From NCBI GenBank assembly GCA_949358305.1, contig OX442315.1, positions 20,362,427 to 20,426,426 of the forward strand: a DNA stretch of 64,000 nt, read 5' to 3'. A program made the translations under genes and the position numbers. Under the pieces are notes generated by a model. The model searched no databases, was not told where the DNA came from, and was given only the letters and a program-made list of their open reading frames with translations. Shown one piece after another: positions 40,300-51,041 of this stretch. Numbering within the stretch: position 1 is the first letter of the stretch; each line of letters begins with the position of its first letter. This stretch comes from Strigamia acuminata. Taxonomy: Eukaryota > Arthropoda > Chilopoda > Geophilomorpha > Linotaeniidae.

Positions 40300-42634
40300 A
40301 TGAGTTCAATGTAAGTTTTTTAAGTACTGAAATGGTTACACCAAATTTCTATGAAAATTTAACTTTGAATAACATTTTTATAACTTTTTTAAATTACAGA
40401 GTTCAATGTCCAATAATTGAGACAACCGCTGATCCTTTCTCATCAACTTATGACGCCGTTGTTGTTGTTGCTGATGCGGAACATGTGGTTAAGCTTTTTA
40501 CCGGTCCATTTAAAACATTTTTAAAAGCACTTGATCAACAGAAACAGGTATAAACTGTCATAGATGTTTCGTTTTTTTCAACTGAATGAATGTTTTTGTT
40601 CTTTTGAATTAACTTCAGATCGATAAAAATGCTTTCAATGAACTTTCCCTTCTGTTTGTGCCTGATCTTCCGAGCCGTAGATTAATTTACTCACCAACTG
40701 GAAATTTGAAACGTCATATTGACGACGTTCGATGTGTTGGAGAAGCAGCAACAAAAGGAATTCAAAGGTCACGACTCAATCTCGCGTTATAATCGGTTAA
40801 AGATAAACAACACAATGCAATTTGATATTTTTGATTTGAACCATGCCTAAAAAGGTCAATACCAAATGATAACAATTTTTTTCCTTCATTTTAGAGCTCT
40901 TAAGGCTGGGAGCAAAAGTCCTTTGATTATTCCTATATTGGACAAATCATTCCCCAATTCCACACTGGTGGCCTTGTTGGGAGCTCTCCAAGGGCTCTAT
41001 GTGGTTTGTGATTTTTAATTGTACAATACCGGAAACTGTTGATTTATTTTCTGTATTCTACACCAGCCTCTCGAATGCAGAGAATTTTCGGACGACTTAA
41101 GCGTAAAAGTCATCAAAATAGGAATTTTCAGTGAAGTTGACATTGAAAAAACCATTTCCCTCGCAATTGGATTGGAATCTGGGCGGTAAACGTCAACCAT
41201 TGCACCGTAGAAATCATTTGTCAATTTGTACATTTTAATTTCAGATGTATTGCACGAGACATTGGCGGTTCAGACCCGGAGAGAATGGCCGCTCCCAATG
41301 TTGCTTCGTACGTGAAAAGTCTTTTTGAAGGATCAAGAGTCAAAGTTGATATTATAAGCGATCAAAGCGTGATTGCGCACGAGTTTCCACTTCTAGCAGC
41401 GGTTAATCGTGCAACTACGAGTAAACTAGTTATTATTTAAAAACTACCATCACAATAGTTAATTATTTTTTATTTAGATGTGGAACGACATAAGGCTAGA
41501 GTTATCCATTTAACCTACACTGGAGAGGGAAATATCGATACCACTCTAATGCTCGTAGGAAAAGGAGTTACTTACGACACGGGTGGTGCCGACATCAAGG
41601 CTGGCGGCATTATGGCTGGAATGCATCGGGACAAATGTGGATCCGCAGCCGTCGCTGGATTCTTTCAAGTCTGTTTCCAACATTTTATTTTTCAGTTTTT
41701 CCATGTTTCTAAATTAAAATTATTTCAGACCCTAAATATGTTGAAGCCTAAAAACATCAAAGTGATAGGAGCAATGGCAATGGTTCGCAATAGTGTCGGG
41801 TCGGGTAATATTTGTAGAAATTATGCCAATTTATAGCTTGGTTTAAAACAATCTTTCGTGTTTTTTCGTAGAATGTTATGTAAGCGATGAAATTATAACA
41901 TCGCGATCAGGAATGAGAGTACGCGTAATGAATACGGATGCTGAAGGACGAATGGCAATGGCTGATTTACTCTGCCTAATGAGAGAAAAGGTATGTCGCA
42001 CTCTTTATTTATTTATTTTATTAATTTATAAATGAATATTGTTAAATGTAGGCACAGAAGGAAGTGAATCCCCATTTGTTCACCATTGCTACGCTCACGG
42101 GACATGCTCATCTGGCAGTTGGTGAAGGCTATTCCGTAAGAACAAATTTTAACATTTAACTAAAAGTGGTGTATGAAATTTGTTTTGAAAAACAATAGAT
42201 TGTAATTGATAATGGGCCAGCTCATGTCGATAAATCCGCTGAGAAACTGCAAACTGCTGGAGATGGTCTTGCCGAGCCGGTCGAAATATCGACGTTGAGA
42301 CGCGAAGATTTTATGTTGAATAATGCGAAATCCGAATACGAGGATATAATGCAATGTAACACACTGCCATCTTCGCGCACTCCTCGTGGTCACCAGTTTC
42401 CTGCAGCGTTTCTTGTATCCGTTTCGGGTTTAGAGAAGGTAAATTTCCACATTTTTTTCGTCATTTCATAAAATGTTAATGAAAAATGTGAAATTTCAGC
42501 ACGATAAAAACTCCGAGAAACCGATCAAATATTCTCATCTCGATATTGCCGCTTCATCCGGTCCGTATCCAGGAATCCCAAGTGGGGCCCCGATATTGGC
42601 TCTGTCCGCTCGTTATTTACTCTCCAGAGTATGA
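40300..42634 (+). CDS. M17 leucyl aminopeptidase family, W07G4.4-like
   Basis: Twelve exons give about 518 residues: 40300-40310, 40400-40547, 40619-40767, 40895-41003, 41067-41185, 41245-41420, 41478-41668, 41729-41804, 41872-41990, 42052-42135, 42199-42438 and 42500-42634. The C-terminal catalytic half carries the di-metal peptidase motifs: VGKGVTYDTGGADIKAGG (metal-ligand Lys and Asp) and NTDAEGRMAMADLL (the family signature). MHRDKCGSAAVAGFF and IATLTGHAHLAVGEG lie near them. The overall architecture resembles the 'putative aminopeptidase W07G4.4' group known from nematodes and some other invertebrates better than classical LAP3. A cytosolic M17 peptidase removing N-terminal residues is the likely role; the natural substrate is unknown. 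The first exon encodes only the first residues (MSS). Confidence 0.88.
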
Positions 42635-42747
42635 ATTTGTCAATTTGATATAACTCGATAAATAAAGTCAATTATAAACAATGAGATTTTTTTTTAATGT
42701 GAAAAGTTTTGCAACAATTTTATTTTAATTTTTGGGCTTCCATCTTT

Positions 42748-45528
42748 TTAGCTGGAGGCACTTAATCTCCTGAATTCTTGACTGGCCACAGCAGCAACTA
42801 ATGCTGCTCCTCTTCCACTTCCGTCTTCCGATAGCATTAAATCAAACTGAAACGATAATATTTTAATAACCACAGTTATTAAGGTTAAGCTTTTTTTTTT
42901 TTTACTTTATGGTCGGACGAAATCAAATCATTTATTTTGTGTTCCATCAGCGACTTAAAATTGGGATGGTAACGGTACAAGGAACCGTCAACTGCCACAG
43001 TCACGAACGGTTTATCAATTTTTTTAATCAATGATGCAACAGCTGGATAAATTTAAGAAAAAAATTAGTTGATTAGGAGTTCGGAGAATACAAATCTGCA
43101 CGCGACTAACCAGCTGCAGATAAATGTGCTGCCCGTTCTGATACGAACTTTGACACCACACGGATTACTCTCAAATCTTGAGGACCAACACTTTCTGCAC
43201 CGTGTTCCATGAAAATCTGCTTTATCCGTCCTGTAGCATTACTCGGAATACTGTAACGAGCGAACGAAGCTCTTATACGTTGAAGTGGATACTTTAATGC
43301 AAAATATTGTAATTACCTATCAATTTCAGATACGTATTTCGTAGCAAACTCGTACGGTTTTGCTAATTTCGCAGGGATTTCTCCATTAAAAAGTAGTTTT
43401 TTTTTTATTAGGGCCACGAGAACAACTCGCATACACTCACCCAAATACATCCCAGAAATCATTTTTTCAAACCTGAAAAAAAAAAAAAGAATTTTAAACT
43501 TAAAATTTCTCATTAAAGTAAAAGACACTCGATTTTCTTATTTATACGTACAATTGGTATTTGGGATTCAAAGATCTGATGTCAATTTCTTCATCAAATT
43601 CAGTAGAAATAAAATCGAGCTCTCCAAATTCACCAAACCCGCCCCATTCGGTGTTGATTATAACTTGCTTTGGCTCGTCACGAGTCCCAGTCCAGCCGAG
43701 AACATTATCCAAGTTTTCAACGTAACACGAATTTGTTCCCGTTCCTGTACGCGTAATGCAAAAATGTTAAATTTAACAATTTTTTTTATATTTTTGGTCT
43801 AAACTAACCAAGAATTAAACCAACTCGACACGTGCTGCAGTGAAAAGCGCACGACATCAACGTTCCGGTCGTGTCGTTCAGAATAGCAGTCACTTCAATA
43901 TTCGAGACCTGTAATTAAATTAAATTGAATTACATTTTTCTAAAATGTCCAAATTAATTCAAAACTAACCTCTTTTCGATCTAATGCATCCGTTAACAAA
44001 CGAACAATATCTTCACCTTCAGCGCCGGTCGCTTTGAAGCCTTTCGTCCATTTAATTAGTAGCGCGCTGGTCAGTCCAAGTTGCTCGCACGGAAATGAAA
44101 AGGTAAAACCCAAAGGCAGGCGAATATGGTCGACCTTGTGCTTTGTCATAAATGTTTTCAGGCAAAGTGCTATGTAATCAAAAAGCTAAAAAAAAATAAA
44201 AATTAAATTAAATGTTGCAATTTAAAAAATATATATATTATTATATAACATCTAGCTTGAATGTTTTTTAGTGAGCAGGTAGCTATTTTTATCAAAATAA
44301 TTTATATCAAGGTTATCTTCCTAATCTTTACAGTGGATACGGAAGTAAGATGCGCCAAAGATTTTTCGATATAAATCTGCTGTAATTGAATTTTTACAAT
44401 GGGATAACCTTGGACTTGTTTTTTTTTTACATCATATAACCTAGGACGATTGAGTCCTAGTTACACCATAATACATTTCCACACACTTCCCACGCAAAAC
44501 TATATTTCCTGCCAAATGCTGTGTGTGGAACCTGAAATAAATATCTATTTATTGATGAGGACTCTAATCTAGGCATTTGAAAACTTGGCCTGATAACCAG
44601 ATTACAGAGCTTCACATATCTACTTAGCTCGTCAATTAACACCCACCCAGGAAATAAGCAACCCTGAAATGTAAGCACAATTAAAACCAGAGCAAAAACC
44701 AAAAAAAATAAGTTATAATTTATGACCGAAAAAAAAACTGCTCGTAATCCGGACCCCATGATTACATTCCACAAAATCTGAGCAACCATAACATTATACC
44801 AAAAAGAAACAAAAACAAAAAAAGAGATTTTTTAAATTTTAAAAATATATCCAAAAAAATCAACAACAAAATTAAATAAAACGTTTTTTGTTCTCTCGGA
44901 ACTTGGCCAAAAACTGAAATAATAAAGCAAACTCGTTTTATCAAATTCATTGACTGATAGTTCAGGACCACACCCCTCTACAAACAAATAAATTTGCAGT
45001 AAAGGCGCGCGTGATAAGTGTCACAAAGTCTCATGAGTGATTAATGTGTGCACATGAAGCACATTAACTTACTTCACTACTTGGGCCGAGCATTTGCTGT
45101 TTGTCAATAGCGTAGATTTCCGATTCCATTTGACAATGCTCCGCATTTCCATCTAATGTTATCATGAGTACGCGGAAATTGGTCCCTCCTAAATCCAATG
45201 CCAAAAATTTTCCTTTTTCTGAAAATATCAGTTAGTTTTTACAAATTTACAAAAACAAATCATTAAATCGTTATTTTGTTATTACCTGCACCAGTTGGCA
45301 AACTGCGAACAAATGTGGGGATCATTTTCAAACTCGACTCCTTTTTAGTGTTTGGATTCAACCCCAATTCCATAGCTTTCGTAATTCGATCCCTCACTTC
45401 AATCAGCTGCTCATCGGACAAAACCAATGGCGAAAGCACATCTTTCACCTTAAATTGAAAAAATAACCAACAAAATAAATACAATACAATAAAACTGTCA
45501 TTTCGATTCTTACTTCGTCCGAGTCCAT
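42748..45528 (-). CDS. Hex: Hexokinase
   Basis: Ten exons (45514-45528, 45286-45448, 45073-45218, 43970-44185, 43809-43908, 43552-43744, 43317-43472, 43111-43250, 42906-43042, 42748-42846) give about 454 residues, the length of a single-domain invertebrate hexokinase. Visible motifs are the phosphate-1 loop [16 protein letters not shown], the sugar-binding block [26 protein letters not shown] with the catalytic Asp, [22 protein letters not shown], the adenosine-region [14 protein letters not shown] and [14 protein letters not shown]. It phosphorylates glucose and other hexoses with ATP, the entry step of glycolysis. The first exon codes just five residues (MDSDE), and an 887-base intron (44186-45072) separates exons 3 and 4. 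The start codon fits, with no better upstream ATG in frame. Confidence 0.96.
44186..45072. other. Hex: Large hexokinase intron
   Basis: The intron contains a separated inverted repeat (CAAGGTTATC near 44310 and GATAACCTTG near 44404) and a small palindrome around CTAGGACG...GTCCTAG at 44440-44460. Open frames here have no recognised similarity. It is perhaps a decayed short transposon. Confidence 0.35.
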
Positions 45529-46539
45529 CTTAGAAAACAAGAAATATAATTAATAATGACGATCAGGCCAAGTTTTCTTCAGTTCAGTTCAGTTGGGCCG
45601 CGTAACTTGGACGAATGTTTAGCAGAGCGTGCTGTTTTTCAATAACAAATCCACCAGTTGGATTTGCCCTTCTGCCGACTTCCGGCTAAGCAACCTTGAT
45701 CTTATACTTGGAGCTCATTACTTTTATGACGCACTTGTGCGTTCCATTTTCATTCAAGGGAGAGAATTCACCTGATTTCACTATCGTGACACCTTCTCCG
45801 ACTAATATTAATCACTAATCATCATTAAAAATAGATAAACAATAGAACTGAAAGCAAATAACGATATCAATGAACATGTATATTTTAAATTACCCAAAAA
45901 TAATGGTTATTTTTCTTCTGTTTTTCGTCTGAATAAAATGGAATCTCCATGTACTGTTTACAATTCTACAAATATGACAATGACATAACCACTATCCCAT
46001 AGTGCCATGGGATGATAACGACAAGGCCGTTTTCTTTTATTATTTGTTTTGTTATTGTAATCTTTTCTATAGCTGGCAGAATACTTGGAAATTTCAAAAC
46101 GAAACAAAAACTAAACATTCCACATTGAATATACATTGTTCAGGCCTGTACCTAATCAAAATGTGATATTGCGAAATTACATTATTCAAAAAACTAAACC
46201 AGTCATCCAAAACACGCCGAGTCATGACAATTATTAAAAATTGAAAAAAAAAATAAACTATATTTATGCAAGGTTGTTGAAAATTGAGAATTTCAAAACA
46301 AAATAAACACTTCCTTTCAAAACGGAAACTTTTCTTTCTTTCTTCCATGACCTCAAACAACATAGCCGGCACAGCAGGGACTGGCGGTGATCCTTTCAAG
46401 TTGGGAAAATGAGTTTACTTTTGACAGCAGATGTCACCTCGGTCACGTAATCTCTCTGAGTCACACCCACACTCGTATCGCTCGTATCCTTCACCTTTTC
46501 CCTTCGCTTGTTTGTTCGTGTCTGACGACCTTCCTGCTA
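45529..46539. promoter_or_regulatory. Divergent region, hexokinase / Abraxas
   Basis: About 1 kb holds the two promoters. A locally GC-rich patch at 45560-45730 lies just upstream of hexokinase. No gene or clear repeat was seen; the minus-strand frame at 46094-46399 is unsupported. Confidence 0.4.
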
Positions 46540-48385
46540 ATGGCGGTCCAAATCTATATTGACGGCCCCTTGTTATCTTCCGTGTTTTACGATAATGCTT
46601 GTGGCAAAAGTGATCAGGTAAAATGACCCCGAAATGATATTTTCCTTACAACCGCAGTTCCACATGCAATGTTGTCATTTCAGGAAGGTTTTTTGATCGG
46701 CCAGTTGAAGCATGAATTTGAAGATTCAGTCAACGATGCTCAGATAAATAATCGTGTAGAAAAAGTCGTCATGGGTAGAAAAAATATATGACAATTTTAT
46801 ATCGCGTATTAATAATGTATCTTTTATGAATAAACAGTTATACAAGGTGTTTCTATTGCGGATTCGCCATGCAGTTTTTACGCGAACTCGGGCGAGATAA
46901 TTGAGGACAAATTGAAAGCCTTAGTTGGACACAGATACGGGGTAATTACCAAGTAAATGAATGCTCTTGAATGAAACATTAATTTGTTTGTTTATTTTTA
47001 TTTCTAGAAAGTTATTGGTTGGTTTCGAGCGCGAAAAAATTCATCTTTAGAGCCTACGTACCTAGAAAGACTTATTCATGCGAATTTAAGGTCAATGGCC
47101 GAAGAGGATGATTCTTTTTTATTTTTAATATTTACCACACAGTACAATAAGTTTGTCTCGACGCACACTTTTGATCATATTTGTTTACGTTCCGTCGATA
47201 GGTTAGTTGATCGATAGTTTCATTTTCGTTTACTCAAAATAATTTTTCAATGGTTTTAGATTAAAGTTTGAAAGTGTGCCACTACTTATCACAAACTTGG
47301 GAAATAGTTCGCAAGGAGACTACAAACGAAATATGATAGGTTCAGCAACAAACAAGTTGGTGATAAATACACACAGTAGGCGCATTCACAAACGCATGTT
47401 TAACTTGAAGTTAAGCATGTTTCGTTGTTTAAACATAGTGCGACTGAAACAGACCAAGTCGCCGCCATTTTTGAAGTTATGTCGAGACAAACAGTTTAAA
47501 TATATAAAAAATGCTGTTTAGTCCAAGTGACGTTATGAATGCGCCTCCAATAATTAGTTGAGCTAAAAGTAAAGTTTTGGTTTCTTCTAGGATTCTGGAA
47601 AATATCGTAAAACCCAAAGCTGAACCGTTGATTCAAGGTATTCGCTATTCCATCGAAAAGAAACTACAGGTAAATTACGTTCAGTAATTACTAATTAGCC
47701 ATTAAAAGAATCGCACATTAATACGTTACTTTTTGTAATGCTTCAGTCGTTATGCATGGAAGTGAGTGAGAGCGAAAATACTTGCTGTCAGCTCGAACAA
47801 GAAGTGGAAAACTTACGGGCAGAATATTTTAATCGATTTGGCTCGTCTGGTTAGATTCTGTTGGTATTTACATTTGCCTTGTATTGTATATCTTGAAAAC
47901 GAGTTTATAGTACAGGTCGAACCTCGCTATTGCGAATATCGTTACGACAAATTTCTGAGTTTAACTAGTTGGTTGCTTGCCCTATTTCTCCCATTATAAA
48001 TCATTTCAGTATAATGAACTCTCGTTATTACGAACTGTTTTTTACTCCCCCGACCTGTCTCTAATAGCGAGGGATCAACATGTATTATTTTAATTTTGGA
48101 TTTTTATAAATTCGTTTTTGAAGTTACTTAATAGGCAAGGAAGATTCAAAAGTTCTTCGAAATTAATTTTAGTTTTTGTTTTCACTATTTGTAGACTTTA
48201 GAGAATCTCGAGAATCTCTAAATCCGATGTCATCAAATACAAATAAACAAAATCCCAAGTTGGAATATGGCTTAGTGAAAGGATCCAGTTCAGTTGCCTC
48301 GAATACTTCAATAAGTGCATTCGGGAGTTCTTTTACTTCCAAAAGCAACAGTGACCAACGACCTAAGGGTTCACCGACCTATTAG
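46540..48385 (+). CDS. ABRAXAS: Abraxas-family scaffold of BRISC / BRCA1-A deubiquitinase complexes
   Basis: Eight exons (46540-46617, 46684-46774, 46838-46941, 47008-47201, 47260-47355, 47591-47669, 47747-47849, 48195-48385) give about 311 residues. The N-terminal MPN-minus domain is recognised by IYIDGPLLSSVFY, EGFLIGQLKHEF, HRYGKVIGWFRARKNSS and FLIFTTQYN; it lacks the JAMM zinc ligands, as in all Abraxas proteins, which scaffold the BRCC36 peptidase. A C-terminal coiled coil (EKKLQSLCMEVSESE...QEVENLRAEYF) should pair with BRCC36. The remaining tail is Ser/Asn-rich and ends KGSPTY. Vertebrate ABRAXAS1 ends with SPTF, whose phosphoserine binds BRCA1 BRCT repeats, so the ending deserves attention. 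Introns 5 and 7 carry short transposon-like elements. Confidence 0.86.
47378..47546. mobile_element. MITE-like element in Abraxas intron 5
   Basis: The left end AGGCGCATTCACAAACG and the right end (read inward from the complementary strand) AGGCGCATTCATAACG form short terminal inverted repeats round about 169 bases. The ends are related to the element at 30635-30810. Confidence 0.62.
47911..48084. mobile_element. pogo/Tigger-like MITE in Abraxas intron 7
   Basis: The left end TACAGGTCGAACCTCGCTAT and the right end read from the other strand, TACATGTTGATCCCTCGCTA, are inverted copies differing at a few positions. TA dinucleotides lie at both ends. The end sequence with ..ACCTCGCTAT.. resembles pogo/Tigger-type Tc1-mariner termini. 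The 174-base interior has no transposase. Confidence 0.68.
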
Positions 48386-48682
48386 ATCATTTTATGCATA
48401 CAAATTATATATGTGCAATTATGTGTAAATTAAAACTATCTTTGTAATAAACCTAATTTTTTGTTAAAGTTTCTTGTTCTTCTTGGTTTGCAATTTAAAA
48501 AAATTAAAAGAAAAATGTTATTATGTAACAACATTGGTTTATTTCGTACCAAAACGAATACTTGGGGGTTTGTCCAATTTCCCATTCATAAAATATGTTT
48601 GTTGTAACAATAAATGGTGACATTTGTTCTGAAATTTTAATCTTTGGTGAAATTTGATAGCTGTGGTTACATGTACTTCGTA
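48386..48682. other. 3' UTRs of Abraxas and the PGC-1-like gene
   Basis: A convergent spacer of about 300 bases. AATAAA (TAATAAACC) lies near 48446, about 60 bases after the Abraxas stop. Confidence 0.45.
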
Positions 48683-49903
48683 TCATAAGATGGGTCGGAT
48701 TTTGTGGCTGCGGCTCTGGCTGACTGATTTTTCTTCCCCTATTGCATCTGTATTAAGTAGTTAAGTGGGATGTAATTGACGAAAAAATATTTAGCAGCAA
48801 ATGTAATTACCTAAATCTGCATACTGATTCCGGCAAAAGAGTCGACGACCGCCAAAACAAAGATCGTATTTTGACAAACTAGAATCTTCGGTCCCGGCTA
48901 GGGAAAAAAAAATCAAATTTACTTTCGGAACTAACACATTTCTATTGATTAATCCACTTTTAACTTTTAGTAAATAATTCTTTAAGCTTTCATTTAAATT
49001 GCTGCAGCAATTAATTGAAATTTACGTTGTATTATAATTGCACATTTCGTTTAAATCAAACTCTTGGTTACGCAATCATAAATTGAGGTGATGAATCGAG
49101 CGCAGAGTTTAATCACTGAAATACGGTACTTAGAAATTAAATGGTATTTGTCTGCTTACATTTAAGAGCAGCAAACGCATCAGCCTCATTTACAAACGTG
49201 ACGAATCCATAACTATCACTAAATTTAAATTTAAAAAAAAATTAAAAATTATTATTAAATAAATATGACTGAATGAGAAACTGCTGATACCCAATCTCTC
49301 GAAAATGTAGTTTTACTTCTTCAATCGGTCCAAACTTTGCAAAATGCAATCGTAAATCGTTTAATGTAGTGGTTTGGCTCACATTTCCAACATAAATAAT
49401 ACGCCGTTCGTCCTAGGTTGCATTTCGATTGTGTAAATTTTTATGAGTATTATCACATCTAGATATCTAATTAATAATACCGTATGTTTTAATCCTTTTA
49501 ATTTTAATCCTGCTGATGATTTCGCCGTGTCGTCCGATTCCTCAATTCTATGGAAAAAAATTGGAACGATTAATCACAGACACAAAAACCCCTTTATATA
49601 TGTAATTACTTACGTTAAATTTTGCGGAATATTGCAGCGTATCCTATTTTCTCGCAAACCAGATAAGTAGGGAGGAATTTTATCGTAACATGATTCTGTA
49701 TCGTTAGTTATATCGTTTTCTTTCTCCTTTACATTGTCTGTTTTTGTTCCTTTCGTCGAGGAAAATGTACCGACGTAATAGTCTGGCAATTTGCTGTAAT
49801 AAAACTCATCATCTGCAGCTGATTTCATTGTGACTGGAGAAACAGCATGCTGGTTTAGACCGCCATACTTTTCTGGAGGTTTTAAAAGAGAAAAAATAAA
49901 CAT
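48683..49903 (-). CDS. srl: PGC-1 / spargel-family transcriptional coactivator, very short form
   Basis: Six exons (49614-49903, 49481-49547, 49291-49412, 49160-49218, 48811-48897, 48683-48747) give about 229 residues. The RRM has RNP2 RIIYVGNV, the loop FGPIEEVKLHFREIGDSYGF with RNP1-like GDSYGFVTF, then DAFAALK. The PGC-1-specific follow-up is YDLCFGGRRLFCRNQYADLD, matching vertebrate FELYFCGRKQFFKSNYADLD. PGC-1 proteins coactivate nuclear receptors and NRF factors to drive mitochondrial biogenesis. Vertebrate members are about 800-1000 residues and fly spargel is also long; here almost all of the activation and RS regions are missing. The N-terminus is uncertain: the start ATG at 49903 sits in a pyrimidine-rich run ending CTCCAG, which could instead be an acceptor for an unseen upstream exon, although the divergent MRPL35 start at 50282 leaves little room. 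Confidence 0.8.
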
Positions 49904-50281
49904 GTCATGACGTAATATATCCCAGATAAACTAGTGATTGTATGGTGGCTCATAAGGGCATTCTTATTCTACAGATTTTGGCTTAACTTAAGAGTGAATG
50001 AGGATGAGCTAAAGCCGTTTAGAGATTTTCTAAAAGTTATAATCTAAAGTTTTAATTTCGATAGTAGACAAATGCAGCAGACTGTTGATTTATTTTCTTT
50101 TTCTTCTGGAATGCAAAGTAGACACTTTTAAATAAAAAGAAGGTCCCTATAAACCTCCGTACCAAGTGTTATTTTGTAAAGGCTCATGTTGTGATCGAAG
50201 TTGCACCGGCTACTGTTTTTTTTAACAGTAACGAGATCGTTTTAAACTCACTTGTCTGTACGACGAAATACGAGAAAGAAC
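49904..50281. promoter_or_regulatory. Divergent region, PGC-1-like / MRPL35
   Basis: About 380 bases lie between start codons. This may hide an extra 5' exon of the PGC-1-like gene, but I found no frame joining in phase. A coactivator of mitochondrial genes and a mitochondrial ribosomal protein gene sharing this spacer is noted as a coincidence or possible coregulation. Confidence 0.4.
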
Positions 50282-51001
50282 ATGATCAGCTTTACTAGTC
50301 TTTTGGGTTTCGGTATTTCATAACATGTTTATTAAAACTTTGCATTCGACTAATTACTTTTTTGTTATCGCAGGGGTACGACGAAGCTGCAACAAATGGC
50401 TTTACACCTGCAAAATTACAAGGACATCCAGAATTGAAAATATAGGAAGTTGTGTTTTCAATAAACACATATATAAAACGGAATTAAACTTGGCTGGGTG
50501 CGCTACTCGCTGTTTTACATCGGGGACTTTGAATAATTCGCTCATTAAGAATTTCGAATCATTTTCAATCTCACAAAAACGGTATTATATCAAAAACTCG
50601 ATTTACTTTACTCCATTTCAATTACATCTTTTTGTTGCAGGTTATTCGAACCAAAACCTCTTTTAAATTTAACAATCAAAGAGGCTGAACAACGACGAAG
50701 TCTTATAAAATTCTCAAGAAAAAAATGTAAGAGGAAGACAGTGAAGGCTGTCGTTAGACGATTTTACCGTCTTCATTGGGGCGCATGGATTCGAACCAGA
50801 GCGGGGAAAAATAAGCACAAGTGGAGAAAATCAGTTAGGAGATTAAACCGAATGAGGGCGCATTTTTTTTGCAATAATACGCAAAGTCGGCTGCTTAATC
50901 ACATGACCACAAAGTTTTGGAAACGGCGTCGTTATTACGTTGACGATCCGTATGAGCCGTATCATTATAGACATGGAATATATCGAGGCAATATGTCTTA
51001 A
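50282..51001 (+). CDS. MRPL35: Mitochondrial ribosomal protein L35 (bL35m)
   Basis: Three exons (50282-50312, 50374-50581, 50641-51001) encode 199 residues. The N-terminal half is divergent and positively charged, as expected of a mitochondrial presequence plus a lineage-specific extension. The conserved part begins at [20 protein letters not shown] and continues through [34 protein letters not shown] and [11 protein letters not shown], all matching animal MRPL35. It is a structural protein of the large mitochondrial ribosomal subunit. It converges on FRA10AC1, with only 40 bases between stop codons, so the 3' UTRs must overlap. Confidence 0.94.
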
Positions 51002-51041
51002 TTTTATTTTGTTCGGGTTATTTGTACACTTAGTTAATAAA

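Noticed and set aside
44457-44789. 110-residue hydrophobic frame on the minus strand
   Set aside because: It lies within the large hexokinase intron, and the hexokinase exons on both sides join in phase without it.
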